DNA of 43,918 bases, from NCBI GenBank assembly GCA_020063185.1, contig JAGUUY010000064.1, positions 1 through 43,918 of the forward strand. The letters run 5' to 3'. A program made the translations under genes and the position numbers. Source of the DNA: Bacillota bacterium. GTDB taxonomy: Bacteria; Bacillota; Desulfotomaculia; Desulfotomaculales; Ammonificaceae. The notes below the pieces were generated by a model that saw only the letters and a program-made list of their open reading frames with translations, was not told where the DNA came from and did no database searches. Below, piece by piece: positions 18,313 through 28,331 of this stretch; the stretch's first letter is position 1, and the number at the start of each line of letters is the position of its first letter.

Positions 18313-19710
18313 TCAAGGTCGATCCAGTACTTTGCCTCTCGCGAGCGAGGCGAAGATGCCGCCGAAACAAAGGACGGCAAATATGGCGAACGACATCTTG
18401 ACACTGGCGGTAAACAAAGGGTAATGCTCCGGGGTGATCTGAACCTTACCCATATATACCGCAAAGATAAGCATGGCGACGCCCATGCTGAACGTTTGAC
18501 CAAGAAGGCGCATTGTTCCGAGGGTCCCCGAGGCCACGCCGTAGAACCTTCTTTCCACGGCGCTCATCACCGCGTTGGTGTTGGGCGAGGAGAAAAAGGC
18601 AAACCCGAAACCAAGGAGTATCAGACTTGTAAAAATAAAAGCCAGGGGCGTACCGGCGTTAAGGAAGGTTAAAAGGCCCAACCCGGCCGTGGTCAGCGCC
18701 ATTCCGATCGACGCCACTATCCGGGGCTCGATTCTATCCGAAAGCCGCCCGGCGAACGGCGAGAAAACAGCCATCACCACGGGTTGAGACACGAGAATAA
18801 AACCTGCGTCCTGGGGGGTGAGCCCCTTTATAAACTGTAAGTACAGGCTCAATAAAAAAGCTACGGCGAAAGTCGCGCTGTAGTTTATCAGCGCCGCCAG
18901 GTTCGATAAGGCGAAGACCGTGTTCCTCCGGAAAAGATTGACGTCAAGTACGGGGTTCTGTACTCTGGATTCCCACTTAATAAAAGCCGCAATTCCCAAG
19001 ACGCCTGCAAGGGTCAGCCAGGCGCCCGGCAATGACGGCAGCAAGGAAAAACCGTACATTATCGAAACAAGCGCAATGCTGTATATCACCGAGCCGGTAA
19101 AGTCAAATCTTTCTCCCTTCGCTTCCGCCCACTCACCTTTAAGCTTCCATATGACCAGGGCGACGACAACCAGCCCCAGGGGCACGTTGGCAAGAAAAAT
19201 ACTCCGCCACCCCCAGTGTTGGGTCATGAGTCCTCCAAGTAACGGCCCGAGTGAAAGGCCGCTGTAGACGGCGGCCACATTGATCCCCAGTGCCTTACCC
19301 CTTTCCCGTGGCGGGAAAACAGAAGTGAGGATGGCCATGCCTGTGCCGAAGATCATGGCGCTGCCCATCCCTTGCAAGACGCGGAAAGAGATCAACGCGG
19401 CGGTGGAACCTGCAAGGGCCGATAAAAGCGAGAAGAGGGTGTAAAGCGATATGCCGGAGACATAGATCTTTTTCCGCCCGTAAATGTCGGCGAGCCTGCC
19501 GAAGGGGACGAGGAACATCGCGGCGGCGAGAAGATACGACGTTGCCACCCAGCCGAGCAGCACCGCGTTTATCGCAAATTCCTTACCGATATCCGGAAGG
19601 GCGATGTTTACCGAGGACCCCATAAACGGCGTCAGGAAAGACCCAAGCGCCGCGATGACCAGGGCCGCCCTTTTGCTTACGCCCGCATCCTTGGTGGCGC
19701 GGGGTTCCAT
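18313..19710 (-). CDS. MFS transporter, DHA2/EmrB-QacA type
   Basis: FLTPFMGSSVNIALPDIGKEFAINAVLLGWVATSYLLAAAMFLVPFGRLADIYGRKKIY; multiple TM segments. Confidence 0.93.
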   Translation of the reverse strand: MEPRATKDAGVSKRAALVIAALGSFLTPFMGSSVNIALPDIGKEFAINAVLLGWVATSYLLAAAMFLVPFGRLADIYGRKKIYVSGISLYTLFSLLSALAGSTAALISFRVLQGMGSAMIFGTGMAILTSVFPPRERGKALGINVAAVYSGLSLGPLLGGLMTQHWGWRSIFLANVPLGLVVVALVIWKLKGEWAEAKGERFDFTGSVIYSIALVSIMYGFSLLPSLPGAWLTLAGVLGIAAFIKWESRVQNPVLDVNLFRRNTVFALSNLAALINYSATFAVAFLLSLYLQFIKGLTPQDAGFILVSQPVVMAVFSPFAGRLSDRIEPRIVASIGMALTTAGLGLLTFLNAGTPLAFIFTSLILLGFGFAFFSSPNTNAVMSAVERRFYGVASGTLGTMRLLGQTFSMGVAMLIFAVYMGKVQITPEHYPLFTASVKMSFAIFAVLCFGGIFASLARGKVLDRP

Positions 19711-19913
19711 GCCTGTTGATTGGGGTCTTTCCGAAGTATAAATTGAGCGTCACGCCTTCCCAAGGATATCACCCGCAGATATAATCGCCCCGCATAGTTT
19801 TTCGCCGCTGCCGTTCTTTTCCCTGCACTGTTAACAGCCTTTAAAAAACCGATAGAAATTTGTCGACATTTTTTTGTTTCAACAGCAGGAATTTAATCCT
19901 TTATATAGAACAG

Positions 19914-19943
19914 GTGGTTTAAAGTGGTTTAAAGTGGTGCAAA
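19914..19943 (+). promoter_or_regulatory. MraZ-binding repeats upstream of mraZ
   Basis: GTGGTTTAAA GTGGTTTAAA GTGGTGCAAA: GTGG at 19914, 19924, 19934, exact 10-bp spacing, just before mraZ. Confidence 0.85.
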
Positions 19944-19961
19944 ACCTGAAGGGACAGGCGC

Positions 19962-20405
19962 ATGTTTATCGGGGAGTATACGCACACACTGGACGCCAAG
20001 GGACGCTTTTTCATCCCGGCCCGTTTTCGTGAAAAGCTGGGGCAGCGGTTTGTTGTCACCAAGGGCCTGGATCGCTGCCTCTTCGGTTTTCCCCTGCAGG
20101 AATGGGAAAGCATAGAAAAGAAGCTTCACCGTCTGCCTTTTGCCAAGGCGGATGCACGGGCGTTCGCGCGGCTTTTCTTCTCCGGGGCTGCGGAGATTGA
20201 GCCCGACAGACAGGGGAGAATATTGATTCCTTCTAACCTCCGTGAATACGCGGGCCTGACCAGGGATGTGGTGATTGTCGGCGTTGCTTCGCGGACTGAA
20301 TTCTGGGCCGGGGACGAGTGGGCTCGTTACAGCACAAGGACCCAGGCGGCCTACGAAGAGATCGCCGAGAAAATCGTAGATTTCGATTTTGGTACGGAAG
20401 ACTAA
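19962..20405 (+). CDS. mraZ: Transcriptional regulator MraZ
   Basis: MFIGEYTHTLDAKGRFFIPARFREKLGQRFVVTKGLDRCLFGFP. Confidence 0.98.
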   Translation: MFIGEYTHTLDAKGRFFIPARFREKLGQRFVVTKGLDRCLFGFPLQEWESIEKKLHRLPFAKADARAFARLFFSGAAEIEPDRQGRILIPSNLREYAGLTRDVVIVGVASRTEFWAGDEWARYSTRTQAAYEEIAEKIVDFDFGTED

Positions 20406-20425
20406 TCTCAGAGGTGGTGCTGAAC

Positions 20426-21364
20426 TTGGAGTTTCGTCACAAACCGGTAATGCTTAAGGAAGTTGTCGAAATGCTGGCAGTCAAGCCGGACGGGGTTTAC
20501 GTAGACTGTACGGTGGGTGGAGGGGGGCATGCCGCGGCCGTTTTAAAGGTTTTAGGGCCTGGGGGGTTGCTGGTAGGACTGGACCGCGACCCGGAGGCGC
20601 TGGCGGCGGCGCAGTCTCTGATCGGCGGCGACGCGCGCGTAAGGTTGGTGCACGCGAATTTTAACGAGGTGGCCTCCGTGCTTGCGAAACTGCAAATTAC
20701 CGGCGTCGATGGGGTGCTTTATGACCTGGGCGTGTCTTCATACCAGTTCGAAAACCCGGATAGAGGTTTTAGTTATTGGTACGATGTGCCCCTCGACATG
20801 CGTATGGACCCGGAAGCCCCCGTTACGGCTGCTGAGCTGCTTAACACCCTGAGTTTAAGAGAGTTGACCCGTATAATCGGCGAATACGGCGGTGAGAGAT
20901 GGGCGGAACGTATCGCTGATTTTATCGTGGCGGAGAGAACCCGTGCGCCGTTAACCACCACCGGGCAACTGGTGGACGTGATCAAAAAAGCCGTGCCTTC
21001 CGCCGTACGCCGCATGGGCCCGCATCCCGCGCGGCGTACCTTTCAGGCCCTCCGTATTGCCGTAAACCATGAGTTGGATGCCCTGAGTGAGTCACTGGGG
21101 CAGGCCCTTGTCCTGTTAAAACCAGGCGGCCGGCTGGTCGTATTAAGTTACCATTCACTGGAGGACCGGATCACTAAGGAATTCATCAGGTCGGCCGCAC
21201 TTAGTTGTGTCTGTCCGCCGGGGGCGCCGGTCTGCACCTGCACTAAGGAACCGGGACTGATTCCCGTCACCAAAAGGCCGCGGACGCCGACGGGGGAAGA
21301 GTTGGGACGTAATCCCCGCTCGCGGAGCGCCAGAATGCGGGTGGCCGAAAAAGTGGCGGGGTAG
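20426..21364 (+). CDS. rsmH: 16S rRNA (cytosine1402-N4)-methyltransferase RsmH
   Basis: LEFRHKPVMLKEVVEMLAVKPDGVYVDCTVGGGGHAAAVL; TTG start at 20426 with GAGGTGG RBS instead of the longer ORF start. Confidence 0.96.
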   Translation: MEFRHKPVMLKEVVEMLAVKPDGVYVDCTVGGGGHAAAVLKVLGPGGLLVGLDRDPEALAAAQSLIGGDARVRLVHANFNEVASVLAKLQITGVDGVLYDLGVSSYQFENPDRGFSYWYDVPLDMRMDPEAPVTAAELLNTLSLRELTRIIGEYGGERWAERIADFIVAERTRAPLTTTGQLVDVIKKAVPSAVRRMGPHPARRTFQALRIAVNHELDALSESLGQALVLLKPGGRLVVLSYHSLEDRITKEFIRSAALSCVCPPGAPVCTCTKEPGLIPVTKRPRTPTGEELGRNPRSRSARMRVAEKVAG

Positions 21365-21421
21365 GACAGGAGCCTTGGGAAGAAAAGAGACCTTCTACAG
21401 GGAAAGGGGGATGAATAATCT

Positions 21422-21907
21422 TTGGTATTAGCAGGGGACCAGGCACTACGTCCTCTACCGCAAGAAAGGCGCCAGATTTCCAGAGCCAAGAAGAAGGCTC
21501 TCCCGGTCCAACACCTTAAACTCTGCGGACTGGTGCTTCTAGGTTTTGTTCTTGGCTTAACCGTGATTTTATGCCAGGCCCGAATCGCGTACGTCGGCTA
21601 CCGCCTTACAGAGCTTCAGATGGAAATGACGCAGGTCCGGGCGGAAAACCAGGCCATTGACGGCGCGCTCCAGCGTTTGGTGGCGCCCGAAAGGATAGAA
21701 GCCGTAGCCGTCCAGAAACTTGGTATGATTAAACCGGCGGCGGGGGCGGAACTAAAATTGCCCGCGCCGATACCGGCGGTTAAAACCGAGAATGCCGCGG
21801 GGGCGGAATGCGAAGGCGTCACCGGGCGCAAAGAAGTGAGTTGGCTAAAGACTTTCCTGGATGTACTTTCTTTTAAGCATAGCAACGCGGCAAACGGATG
21901 GGGTTAA
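21422..21907 (+). CDS. ftsL: Cell division protein FtsL-like
   Basis: Single TM plus short coiled coil (RLTELQMEMTQVRAENQAIDGALQRLVAPERIEAVAVQKLGMIKP), position between rsmH and spoVD. Confidence 0.85.
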   Translation: MVLAGDQALRPLPQERRQISRAKKKALPVQHLKLCGLVLLGFVLGLTVILCQARIAYVGYRLTELQMEMTQVRAENQAIDGALQRLVAPERIEAVAVQKLGMIKPAAGAELKLPAPIPAVKTENAAGAECEGVTGRKEVSWLKTFLDVLSFKHSNAANGWG

Positions 21908-22093
21908 AGTTATTTTGGAAAACCGGTATTCAGATCGGGGACGGCGCGTCCTTCCGACACCCAATAAAAAACAACCCTCGTTGCCTTAAAGGCCTGATTT
22001 CGTTTACCAGTCGACAACCGGTTTACCCGGTCGGAAGCCAGGCCTATTTATTCGCGTGAAGTTGAGACTTCCGCGCGTCGGGAGTGGATTTAT

Positions 22094-24247
22094 TTGACAG
22101 AGATTGTCATACGTAAACGCCTGACGCAACTTCTGTTTCTTGTGGTCTTGATTACTTTTTTGTTGATCGGCCGCTTAACCTGGCTTCAGATCGTCCGCGG
22201 CGAAGAGCTTGAGCAAGGCGCCCGGGAAAACCGGATCCGTAACATAGAGGTGGAAGCAAAGCGCGGCGACATATGCGACCGCAACGGGAAGGTCCTGGTC
22301 ACCAGCGTAAGCTGCGAATCGGTCGTAGCAATGCCGGCGCAGGTCAATCAACCCGAGGAAACCGCCCGAAAACTGGCGGCGGTCCTCGAAATGGATAAAG
22401 AAGAGATATTAGAGCGGATCACCAAAAGGCAGTCCTTCATATGGATCAAGCGTAAAGTTGATTTCGAGACTTCAAAAAAAGTCCGCGCCCTTAGACTCAA
22501 CGGCATCGAACTGATTGAAGAAAGCCGGCGGCAGTACAACCGAGAATCCCTGGCGGCCCATATTTTAGGGTTCGCGGGTATCGACAATCAGGGTCTCACC
22601 GGACTCGAGAAGACGTACGACAAGGAACTGTGCGGGACACCGGGCGAGATCGTCATCGAACAGGACGCGGCGGGGCGGGACATCCCTACCGCTCTGCACC
22701 AATTGAAACCCCCGGTTTCCGGAAATAATCTCATTTTGACCATTGATGAAACAGTTCAATACTTTGTCGAGCGCGAGCTTGATAAAATTGTGGACAGCTA
22801 TCAACCGGCCAGTGCGGCGATCATCGTCATGGACCCAAAAACCGGCGAAATACTGGCGTTGGGAAACAGGCCCACCTTTGCGCCCGACAGGTGGAGCGAG
22901 GCCCCAAAATCGGTTTGGGACCGGAACCCGGCAATTTGGCAACTTTACGAGCCGGGTTCCACATATAAGATTGTAACCGCGGCTGCGGGTCTTTCCGAGA
23001 ACACAGTCAAACCGGAGAACCCCTTTTACTGTCCGGGTTTCATAAAGGTGGCGGACCGAAACATCCGCTGTTGGAAGGCAGGGGGCCACGGGTCGCTCAG
23101 CTTCGCCGAGGTTGTGGAAAATTCGTGTAACCCCGGCTTTATCAAGGTCGCGTTGGACCTCGGCCGGGACAGGTTTTACAAGTACATCAAAGCGTTCGGT
23201 TTCGGTCAACCGACGGGGATCGACCTGCCCGGCGAAGCTAAAGGGATTTTGATACCGCAAGATAAGGCGACCAACCTGAACGTAGCGACGATGGCGATCG
23301 GTCAGTCGATTGCGATCACCCCGATCCAACTGGCCGTCGCCATGGCGGCGATTGCGAACGGCGGGGAACCGGTGCGCCCTCATCTCGTCCGGCAGGTGAC
23401 GTCCCATGACGGCAAGGTGGTACGAGCGATAGAACCGGAGCGACAAGCGAGGGTTATGACGGCGGATAAGGCGCATGAATTGGGCAAGCTTTTGGAGAGC
23501 GTAGTGGTTAAGGGCACGGGCGTGAACGCCTATCTGGACGGCTACCGCACAGCCGGGAAGACGGGAACTGCCCAGGTGGTCGGGGCCAGCGGCGGCTATG
23601 TGGCGGGGAGGTATGTCGCGTCCTTCATCGGTTTTGCGCCGGTCGACGACCCCCGTCTGGTCACCTTGGTGGTTATCTGGGAGCCGCAGGGGGGGGCTTA
23701 CTATGGGGGCGTGGTAGCGGCCCCGGTATTCAAGGCGGTAATGCAGGACGCGCTTCGCTACCTGGGGGTACCGCAACAGGCCGGGCTGGAAAAGCCCGAA
23801 AAACCATGGTACTTGATCGAGTCCGAACCGGAACCGGTGACGGTGCCGGGAGTCGTCAATCTTCCGCTCGAAGAGGCGGTGGCAAGCCTTAGAGCAGCGG
23901 GCCTGAACTTTACTCTACGGGGCGACGGTGACGTGGTCCGGGAGCAGGTCCCGCAGGGCGGCGCCACCGTACTTAGCGGCACCAGGGTCGTGCTCCAGCT
24001 CAAGTCCGGGCCCGAGAACGGCAAGGCCGAAGTAACGGTACCCGATCTAACCGGACTGACCATCAAGGATGCGGCGATTTTGCTGGAAAAGATAGGGCTT
24101 ACCCTCACTCCCTCGGGGAGCGGGATCGCCGTTGAACAAAAGCCGGCCCCCAAGACCAAGCTCAGGCGGGGAGCGGCCGTTAAGGTTCAGTTCAACCCGC
24201 CCGAGGAACATGCGGAAGAACAGGAACTTATGGCACTTCACCCGTAA
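22094..24247 (+). CDS. spoVD: Penicillin-binding protein 2B/SpoVD-type transpeptidase with two C-terminal PASTA domains
   Basis: YEPGSTYKIVTAAAGLSE, GYRTAGKTGTAQV, VPGVVNLPLEEAVASLRAAGL and VPDLTGLTIKDAAILLEKIGL PASTA repeats. Confidence 0.93.
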   Translation: MTEIVIRKRLTQLLFLVVLITFLLIGRLTWLQIVRGEELEQGARENRIRNIEVEAKRGDICDRNGKVLVTSVSCESVVAMPAQVNQPEETARKLAAVLEMDKEEILERITKRQSFIWIKRKVDFETSKKVRALRLNGIELIEESRRQYNRESLAAHILGFAGIDNQGLTGLEKTYDKELCGTPGEIVIEQDAAGRDIPTALHQLKPPVSGNNLILTIDETVQYFVERELDKIVDSYQPASAAIIVMDPKTGEILALGNRPTFAPDRWSEAPKSVWDRNPAIWQLYEPGSTYKIVTAAAGLSENTVKPENPFYCPGFIKVADRNIRCWKAGGHGSLSFAEVVENSCNPGFIKVALDLGRDRFYKYIKAFGFGQPTGIDLPGEAKGILIPQDKATNLNVATMAIGQSIAITPIQLAVAMAAIANGGEPVRPHLVRQVTSHDGKVVRAIEPERQARVMTADKAHELGKLLESVVVKGTGVNAYLDGYRTAGKTGTAQVVGASGGYVAGRYVASFIGFAPVDDPRLVTLVVIWEPQGGAYYGGVVAAPVFKAVMQDALRYLGVPQQAGLEKPEKPWYLIESEPEPVTVPGVVNLPLEEAVASLRAAGLNFTLRGDGDVVREQVPQGGATVLSGTRVVLQLKSGPENGKAEVTVPDLTGLTIKDAAILLEKIGLTLTPSGSGIAVEQKPAPKTKLRRGAAVKVQFNPPEEHAEEQELMALHP

Positions 24248-24343
24248 TCAAAAAGGCCGAAAAGCTTACCGGGTACAGAAACTGGCAATAATATCAAGGA
24301 ACGGTTAGAAATTCGGGTCGCGGAACCTGAGGAGGAGGTATTT

Positions 24344-25798
24344 TTGGAGGGCGGACTCTCGGGGGTATTTGAAATGAACCCCGCAGGTCTTGCTTACGAT
24401 TCGCGGCGGGTCGGGCCGGGTTTCGTATTCTTTGCCGTCAAAGGTTTTAAACATGACGGTCACGATTTTGTTTCTGAGGCGGTGGCACGCGGAGCCGCGG
24501 CGGTGGTGGTTGAAAGGGACGTTGCCGTGCCCGCGCGGATAAGGTCCTTCAAGGTGCGGAACACACGCGAAGCGCTGGCTTTGTCCGCGGCACGGTTCTA
24601 CGGCCATCCGGGACGACGGCTCAGGGTTATAGGCGTGACGGGGACCAACGGGAAAACGACGACCACGCACCTGATAAGCGCCATTTACCGGGTCCAGGGG
24701 GCGCGCGCCGGCCTTATCGGCACTCTTTACACCAGGATCGGTGACCTTGTAATTGAAGGAGAGCGCACCACGCCGGAATCGCTTGACCTCCAGAACATGT
24801 TGCGCCGGATGGTGGACGAAGGAATAACGACGGTCGTTATGGAAGTATCCTCCCACGCCCTCGCGCTGCACCGGGTTACCGGCCTGGAGTTCGACGTCGC
24901 CGTATTCACAAACCTGACACAGGACCACCTTGATTTTCATGCCGGCATCGAGGATTATTATAAAGCGAAGGAGCAGCTTTTCACCGGACTGACGGGCCGC
25001 GGCGCCAAGAAGGGTCCGAAGCTCGCGGTAATCAACCGCGACGACGCGTACGGTGAAAGGCTGATCGGGTCCACAACCGCACGGGTCGTCACGTACGGCA
25101 CCGGCGTCGCCGATGTACGGGGCCGGGATATTATCTTAAAGAGGAACGGGACCGACCTGGTAGTGGAAGGTTCCTGGGGGCGAACGCCGTTGAGCCTGAG
25201 ACTTGTCGGACAATTCAATGTGTACAACGCGCTCGCGGGCTTTGCGGTAGGCATGGCTGAGGGATTTCCGGTTGACCGGACGGCGCGGGCCCTGGAAAAT
25301 GCGAAACCGGTGCCCGGACGCTTCGAGCATATCGACATAGGGCAGGATTTCACCGTGGTGGTGGATTACGCACACACTCCGGACGGCTTGGAAAATGTTC
25401 TCCGGGCGGCGCGGTCGTTGACGCGGGGAAGGGTTATCACCGTCTTCGGCTGCGGCGGTGACCGGGACACCGCCAAACGCGGTTTAATGGGTACAGTAGC
25501 GGGCAGGCTCGCCGACTTCACGGTGATCACATCCGATAACCCGCGGAGTGAAGACCCGTTGGCCATTATAAGAGCCGTTGAGGCGGGTATCAAAACCGCG
25601 GGACAGGAGCGGTACGCCGTCCAGCCTGACCGGCGGGAGGCCGTCAGGCAGGCCTTAAACCTGGCGGGAGCGGGTGACATGGTCGTGATCGCCGGCAAGG
25701 GGCACGAGAATTATCAGATTATCGGTGACCAAAAACTTCCCTTTGATGACCGCGAGGTAGCCCGGGAGATTCTCATGGAAATGCAGCCGAAAAGTTAA
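24344..25798 (+). CDS. murE: UDP-N-acetylmuramyl-tripeptide synthetase
   Basis: GVTGTNGKTTTTHLISAIYR, TPESLDLQNMLRRMVDEGITTVVMEVSSHAL, DYAHTPDGLENVL, TSDNPRSEDP. Confidence 0.97.
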   Translation: MEGGLSGVFEMNPAGLAYDSRRVGPGFVFFAVKGFKHDGHDFVSEAVARGAAAVVVERDVAVPARIRSFKVRNTREALALSAARFYGHPGRRLRVIGVTGTNGKTTTTHLISAIYRVQGARAGLIGTLYTRIGDLVIEGERTTPESLDLQNMLRRMVDEGITTVVMEVSSHALALHRVTGLEFDVAVFTNLTQDHLDFHAGIEDYYKAKEQLFTGLTGRGAKKGPKLAVINRDDAYGERLIGSTTARVVTYGTGVADVRGRDIILKRNGTDLVVEGSWGRTPLSLRLVGQFNVYNALAGFAVGMAEGFPVDRTARALENAKPVPGRFEHIDIGQDFTVVVDYAHTPDGLENVLRAARSLTRGRVITVFGCGGDRDTAKRGLMGTVAGRLADFTVITSDNPRSEDPLAIIRAVEAGIKTAGQERYAVQPDRREAVRQALNLAGAGDMVVIAGKGHENYQIIGDQKLPFDDREVAREILMEMQPKS

Positions 25799-25812
25799 GG
25801 AGCGGGGCCGGC

Positions 25813-27207
25813 TTGTTTTCATTAACGATGAGGGAGGTAGCGGCCGCTTTGGGCGCGCCTCTTCGGCAGGGTAACCCGGAGCAAAAGGTGACAAAAGTCA
25901 GTACGGACAGTCGCAACGCGGCGCCCGGGGCCCTATTCTTTGCGCTCGCGGGAGAGAAATATGACGGGCACTTATTCGTAGACGACGCCCTTGCCGGCGG
26001 GGCTGTAGGCGCGGTGGTCTCCGCGAGCATGCCCGTGGAAATACCCGGAGCGCCTATTATTGCTGTTCCGGACGTCCTGGCGGCTCTAGGCGGTTTAGCC
26101 CGCTATGTCAGGCGCAAAGCAGGCGTTTTTCTCGTCGGGGTTACCGGCAGTACGGGCAAGACCTCCACCAAGGACATGATTAACGCCGTGCTGGGGGTAC
26201 GTTACCGGGTGCTTGCCACACAGGGCAACTTGAACAACGAAGTCGGCGTGCCGCTGACGCTGTTGGGGCTTGAACCGCACCACCAGGTGGCGGTGATCGA
26301 GATGGCCATGCGCGGCACCGGTGAGATTGCCGCGCTTGCCCGCATAGCATCCCCGGACGCCGCGGTCATTACTAATATAGGGGAGACGCACCGCGAGCGC
26401 CTGGGCAGTATTAGAGCGATCGCGCGGGCCAAAGGCGAAATTCTTGATTACGTTCCTCCTGAAGGCTTTGCGGTGCTGCATAACGAAAGTCCCTTCATCC
26501 GTGAGGAAGCCGGCCGGTGCCGGGGCCGGGTTGTTTTTTTCGGAACCGGTTGGGGAGCGGATCTGCGGCTGTCGGACTACGCGCCGGTGGGAGGGGGCTC
26601 CCGTTTTCTGGTACACCCGGGCGGCGGCGAGGATTATTACGTGTCCGCGCCGGGGCGGCACAACGCGCTCAACGCGCTGGCGGCAATCGCCGTGGCACGC
26701 GAGTTGGGGATGGCCCCGGAGGAAATACGGCAGGGGCTGCGGCAGGTCAGGCTCAGCGGTATGCGGTTGGAGATAAGAAAATGCGGTTCCCTGACGGTGA
26801 TCAACGATGCATACAATGCCAATCCCGCTTCGATGCTGGCGGCGTTTACGGTCTTGAACGAGGTGGCCGAAAACCGCCCGCGGGTGGGAATACTCGGGGA
26901 TATGCTCGAATTGGGCGAACGTACGGCGGAGGCGCACCTGGATGTAGGAAAGGCTGCGGCCGGAAGCATGGACGTCCTGGTGGCGGTAGGAAATCTGGCG
27001 CAAGGGATTGTTGAAGGGGCGGTTGCCGCCGGGTTCCCCCGAGATAAGACTTATACTTGTGATGACGTTTCGATGGTGGGGCCCATTTTAAACAAGGTCT
27101 TGCGCGGCAACGAGGTCGTCCTGTTAAAAGCATCCCGCGGGATGCGCCTCGAGGCCGTAATGGACGTTCTTTGCGCGGGGGGTGAGGCGCTGTGGCGGCA
27201 AAGGTGA
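25813..27207 (+). CDS. murF: UDP-N-acetylmuramoyl-tripeptide--D-alanyl-D-alanine ligase
   Basis: GVTGSTGKTSTKDMINAVL, GNLNNEVGVPLTLL, INDAYNANPASMLAAF, LGDMLELG. Confidence 0.97.
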   Translation: MFSLTMREVAAALGAPLRQGNPEQKVTKVSTDSRNAAPGALFFALAGEKYDGHLFVDDALAGGAVGAVVSASMPVEIPGAPIIAVPDVLAALGGLARYVRRKAGVFLVGVTGSTGKTSTKDMINAVLGVRYRVLATQGNLNNEVGVPLTLLGLEPHHQVAVIEMAMRGTGEIAALARIASPDAAVITNIGETHRERLGSIRAIARAKGEILDYVPPEGFAVLHNESPFIREEAGRCRGRVVFFGTGWGADLRLSDYAPVGGGSRFLVHPGGGEDYYVSAPGRHNALNALAAIAVARELGMAPEEIRQGLRQVRLSGMRLEIRKCGSLTVINDAYNANPASMLAAFTVLNEVAENRPRVGILGDMLELGERTAEAHLDVGKAAAGSMDVLVAVGNLAQGIVEGAVAAGFPRDKTYTCDDVSMVGPILNKVLRGNEVVLLKASRGMRLEAVMDVLCAGGEALWRQR

Positions 27208-28178
27208 TTGCGGCGTACGGCACATCTTTTGTCGTCACCGTTATCGCCGGATTCTTGTTGATTCCGGTACTCAAGCAGCTCAAGGTCGGCCAACGCGTCC
27301 GTTACGACGGTCCGGCCCGGCACTTTTCCAAAGCCGGGACACCCACAATGGGCGGCGTTATTTTCCTTCTCGGCATCACCTTTACGGCGCTTGGTTTCAG
27401 CGGGGGTAACAAGGAAGCGCTGGCGCTTCTCTTTGTCACGCTCTGCTACGGTCTTGTCGGTTTTCTGGATGACTTCATTAAAGTAGTTAAGCACCGGTCG
27501 CTCGGCTTGAGGGCGCGGGAAAAACTCCTGGTGCAGGTTCTGGTCGCTTTCGGATTGTCTTTGTTTGCTGTCTTTTTTGCCGGGCGGGGTACGGATCTTG
27601 TTGTTCCCTTCTCTGGTTTTTTAAGGCCCGGCGGTCTTCATCTGGATTACGGGTTTATGTTTTTTTCTCTCTTCACCATTGTAGTAATGGTAAGCGCGGC
27701 GAACGCCATCAACCTGAGCGACGGCTTAGACGGCCTTGCCGCGGGACTGACGGCGATCGCGGCAACCGTATTTGTTTTCTTTGCGCTTGTGGTGGACAAA
27801 ATCGGGCTGGCTATAGGACTTGCAGCCGTAGCCGGAGGTTGCCTGGGGTTCCTGGTTTACAACCGGCACCCGGCAAGGGTCTTTATGGGAGATACCGGCT
27901 CACTGGCTCTGGGGGGGGCGCTCGGCGCGGCTGCGGTACTGACGCGCAGTGAGTTGTTCCTGATCATCGTCGGAGGTGTTTTTGTTGCGGAAACGCTGGC
28001 TGTAATCATTCAGGTCATTTCCTTCCAACTCACAGGCAGGCGTATTTTCCGGATGGCCCCCCTGCACCACCATTTTGAACTTGGCGGGTGGTCTGAAAAC
28101 CGGGTCGTCCTCACTTTTTGGATGGCCGGTTTGCTTCTTGGACTTGCAGGATTTGCAGGACTCTACCGGTTGGCGTAA
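27192..28178 (+). CDS. mraY: Phospho-N-acetylmuramoyl-pentapeptide-transferase
   Basis: GTPTMGGVIFLLG, GFLDDFIKV, NAINLSDGLDGLAAG, NRHPARVFMGDTGSLALGGALG, PLHHHFELGGWSE. Confidence 0.97.
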   Translation: MAAKVIAAYGTSFVVTVIAGFLLIPVLKQLKVGQRVRYDGPARHFSKAGTPTMGGVIFLLGITFTALGFSGGNKEALALLFVTLCYGLVGFLDDFIKVVKHRSLGLRAREKLLVQVLVAFGLSLFAVFFAGRGTDLVVPFSGFLRPGGLHLDYGFMFFSLFTIVVMVSAANAINLSDGLDGLAAGLTAIAATVFVFFALVVDKIGLAIGLAAVAGGCLGFLVYNRHPARVFMGDTGSLALGGALGAAAVLTRSELFLIIVGGVFVAETLAVIIQVISFQLTGRRIFRMAPLHHHFELGGWSENRVVLTFWMAGLLLGLAGFAGLYRLA

Positions 28179-28189
28179 ATCAAAAGAGC

Positions 28190-28224
28190 AGTCCCAAGTC
28201 CAAAGTCGAAAGTCCTAAGTCGAA
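28190..28224 (+). repeat. Heptad array F between mraY and murD
   Basis: AGTCCCA AGTCCAA AGTCGAA AGTCCTA AGTCGAA; further CGCGATT CGTGATT at 28287-28300. Confidence 0.85.
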
Positions 28225-28331
28225 AACTGATGCCGGAAGGACAAGGATTTTGGACTCTAACTGAGGACTAAGGTCTGTTAGTGACACGCGATTCGTGATT
28301 CGCAGCTTTATTTCAGACGGAGGGTGTTTTT

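Noticed and set aside
22565-23776. 403-aa minus-strand ORF inside spoVD
   Set aside because: Arg/His-rich shadow frame; the plus strand is an unmistakable PBP.
26095-27003. 302-aa minus-strand ORF inside murF
   Set aside because: Shadow frame of murF, low-complexity composition.
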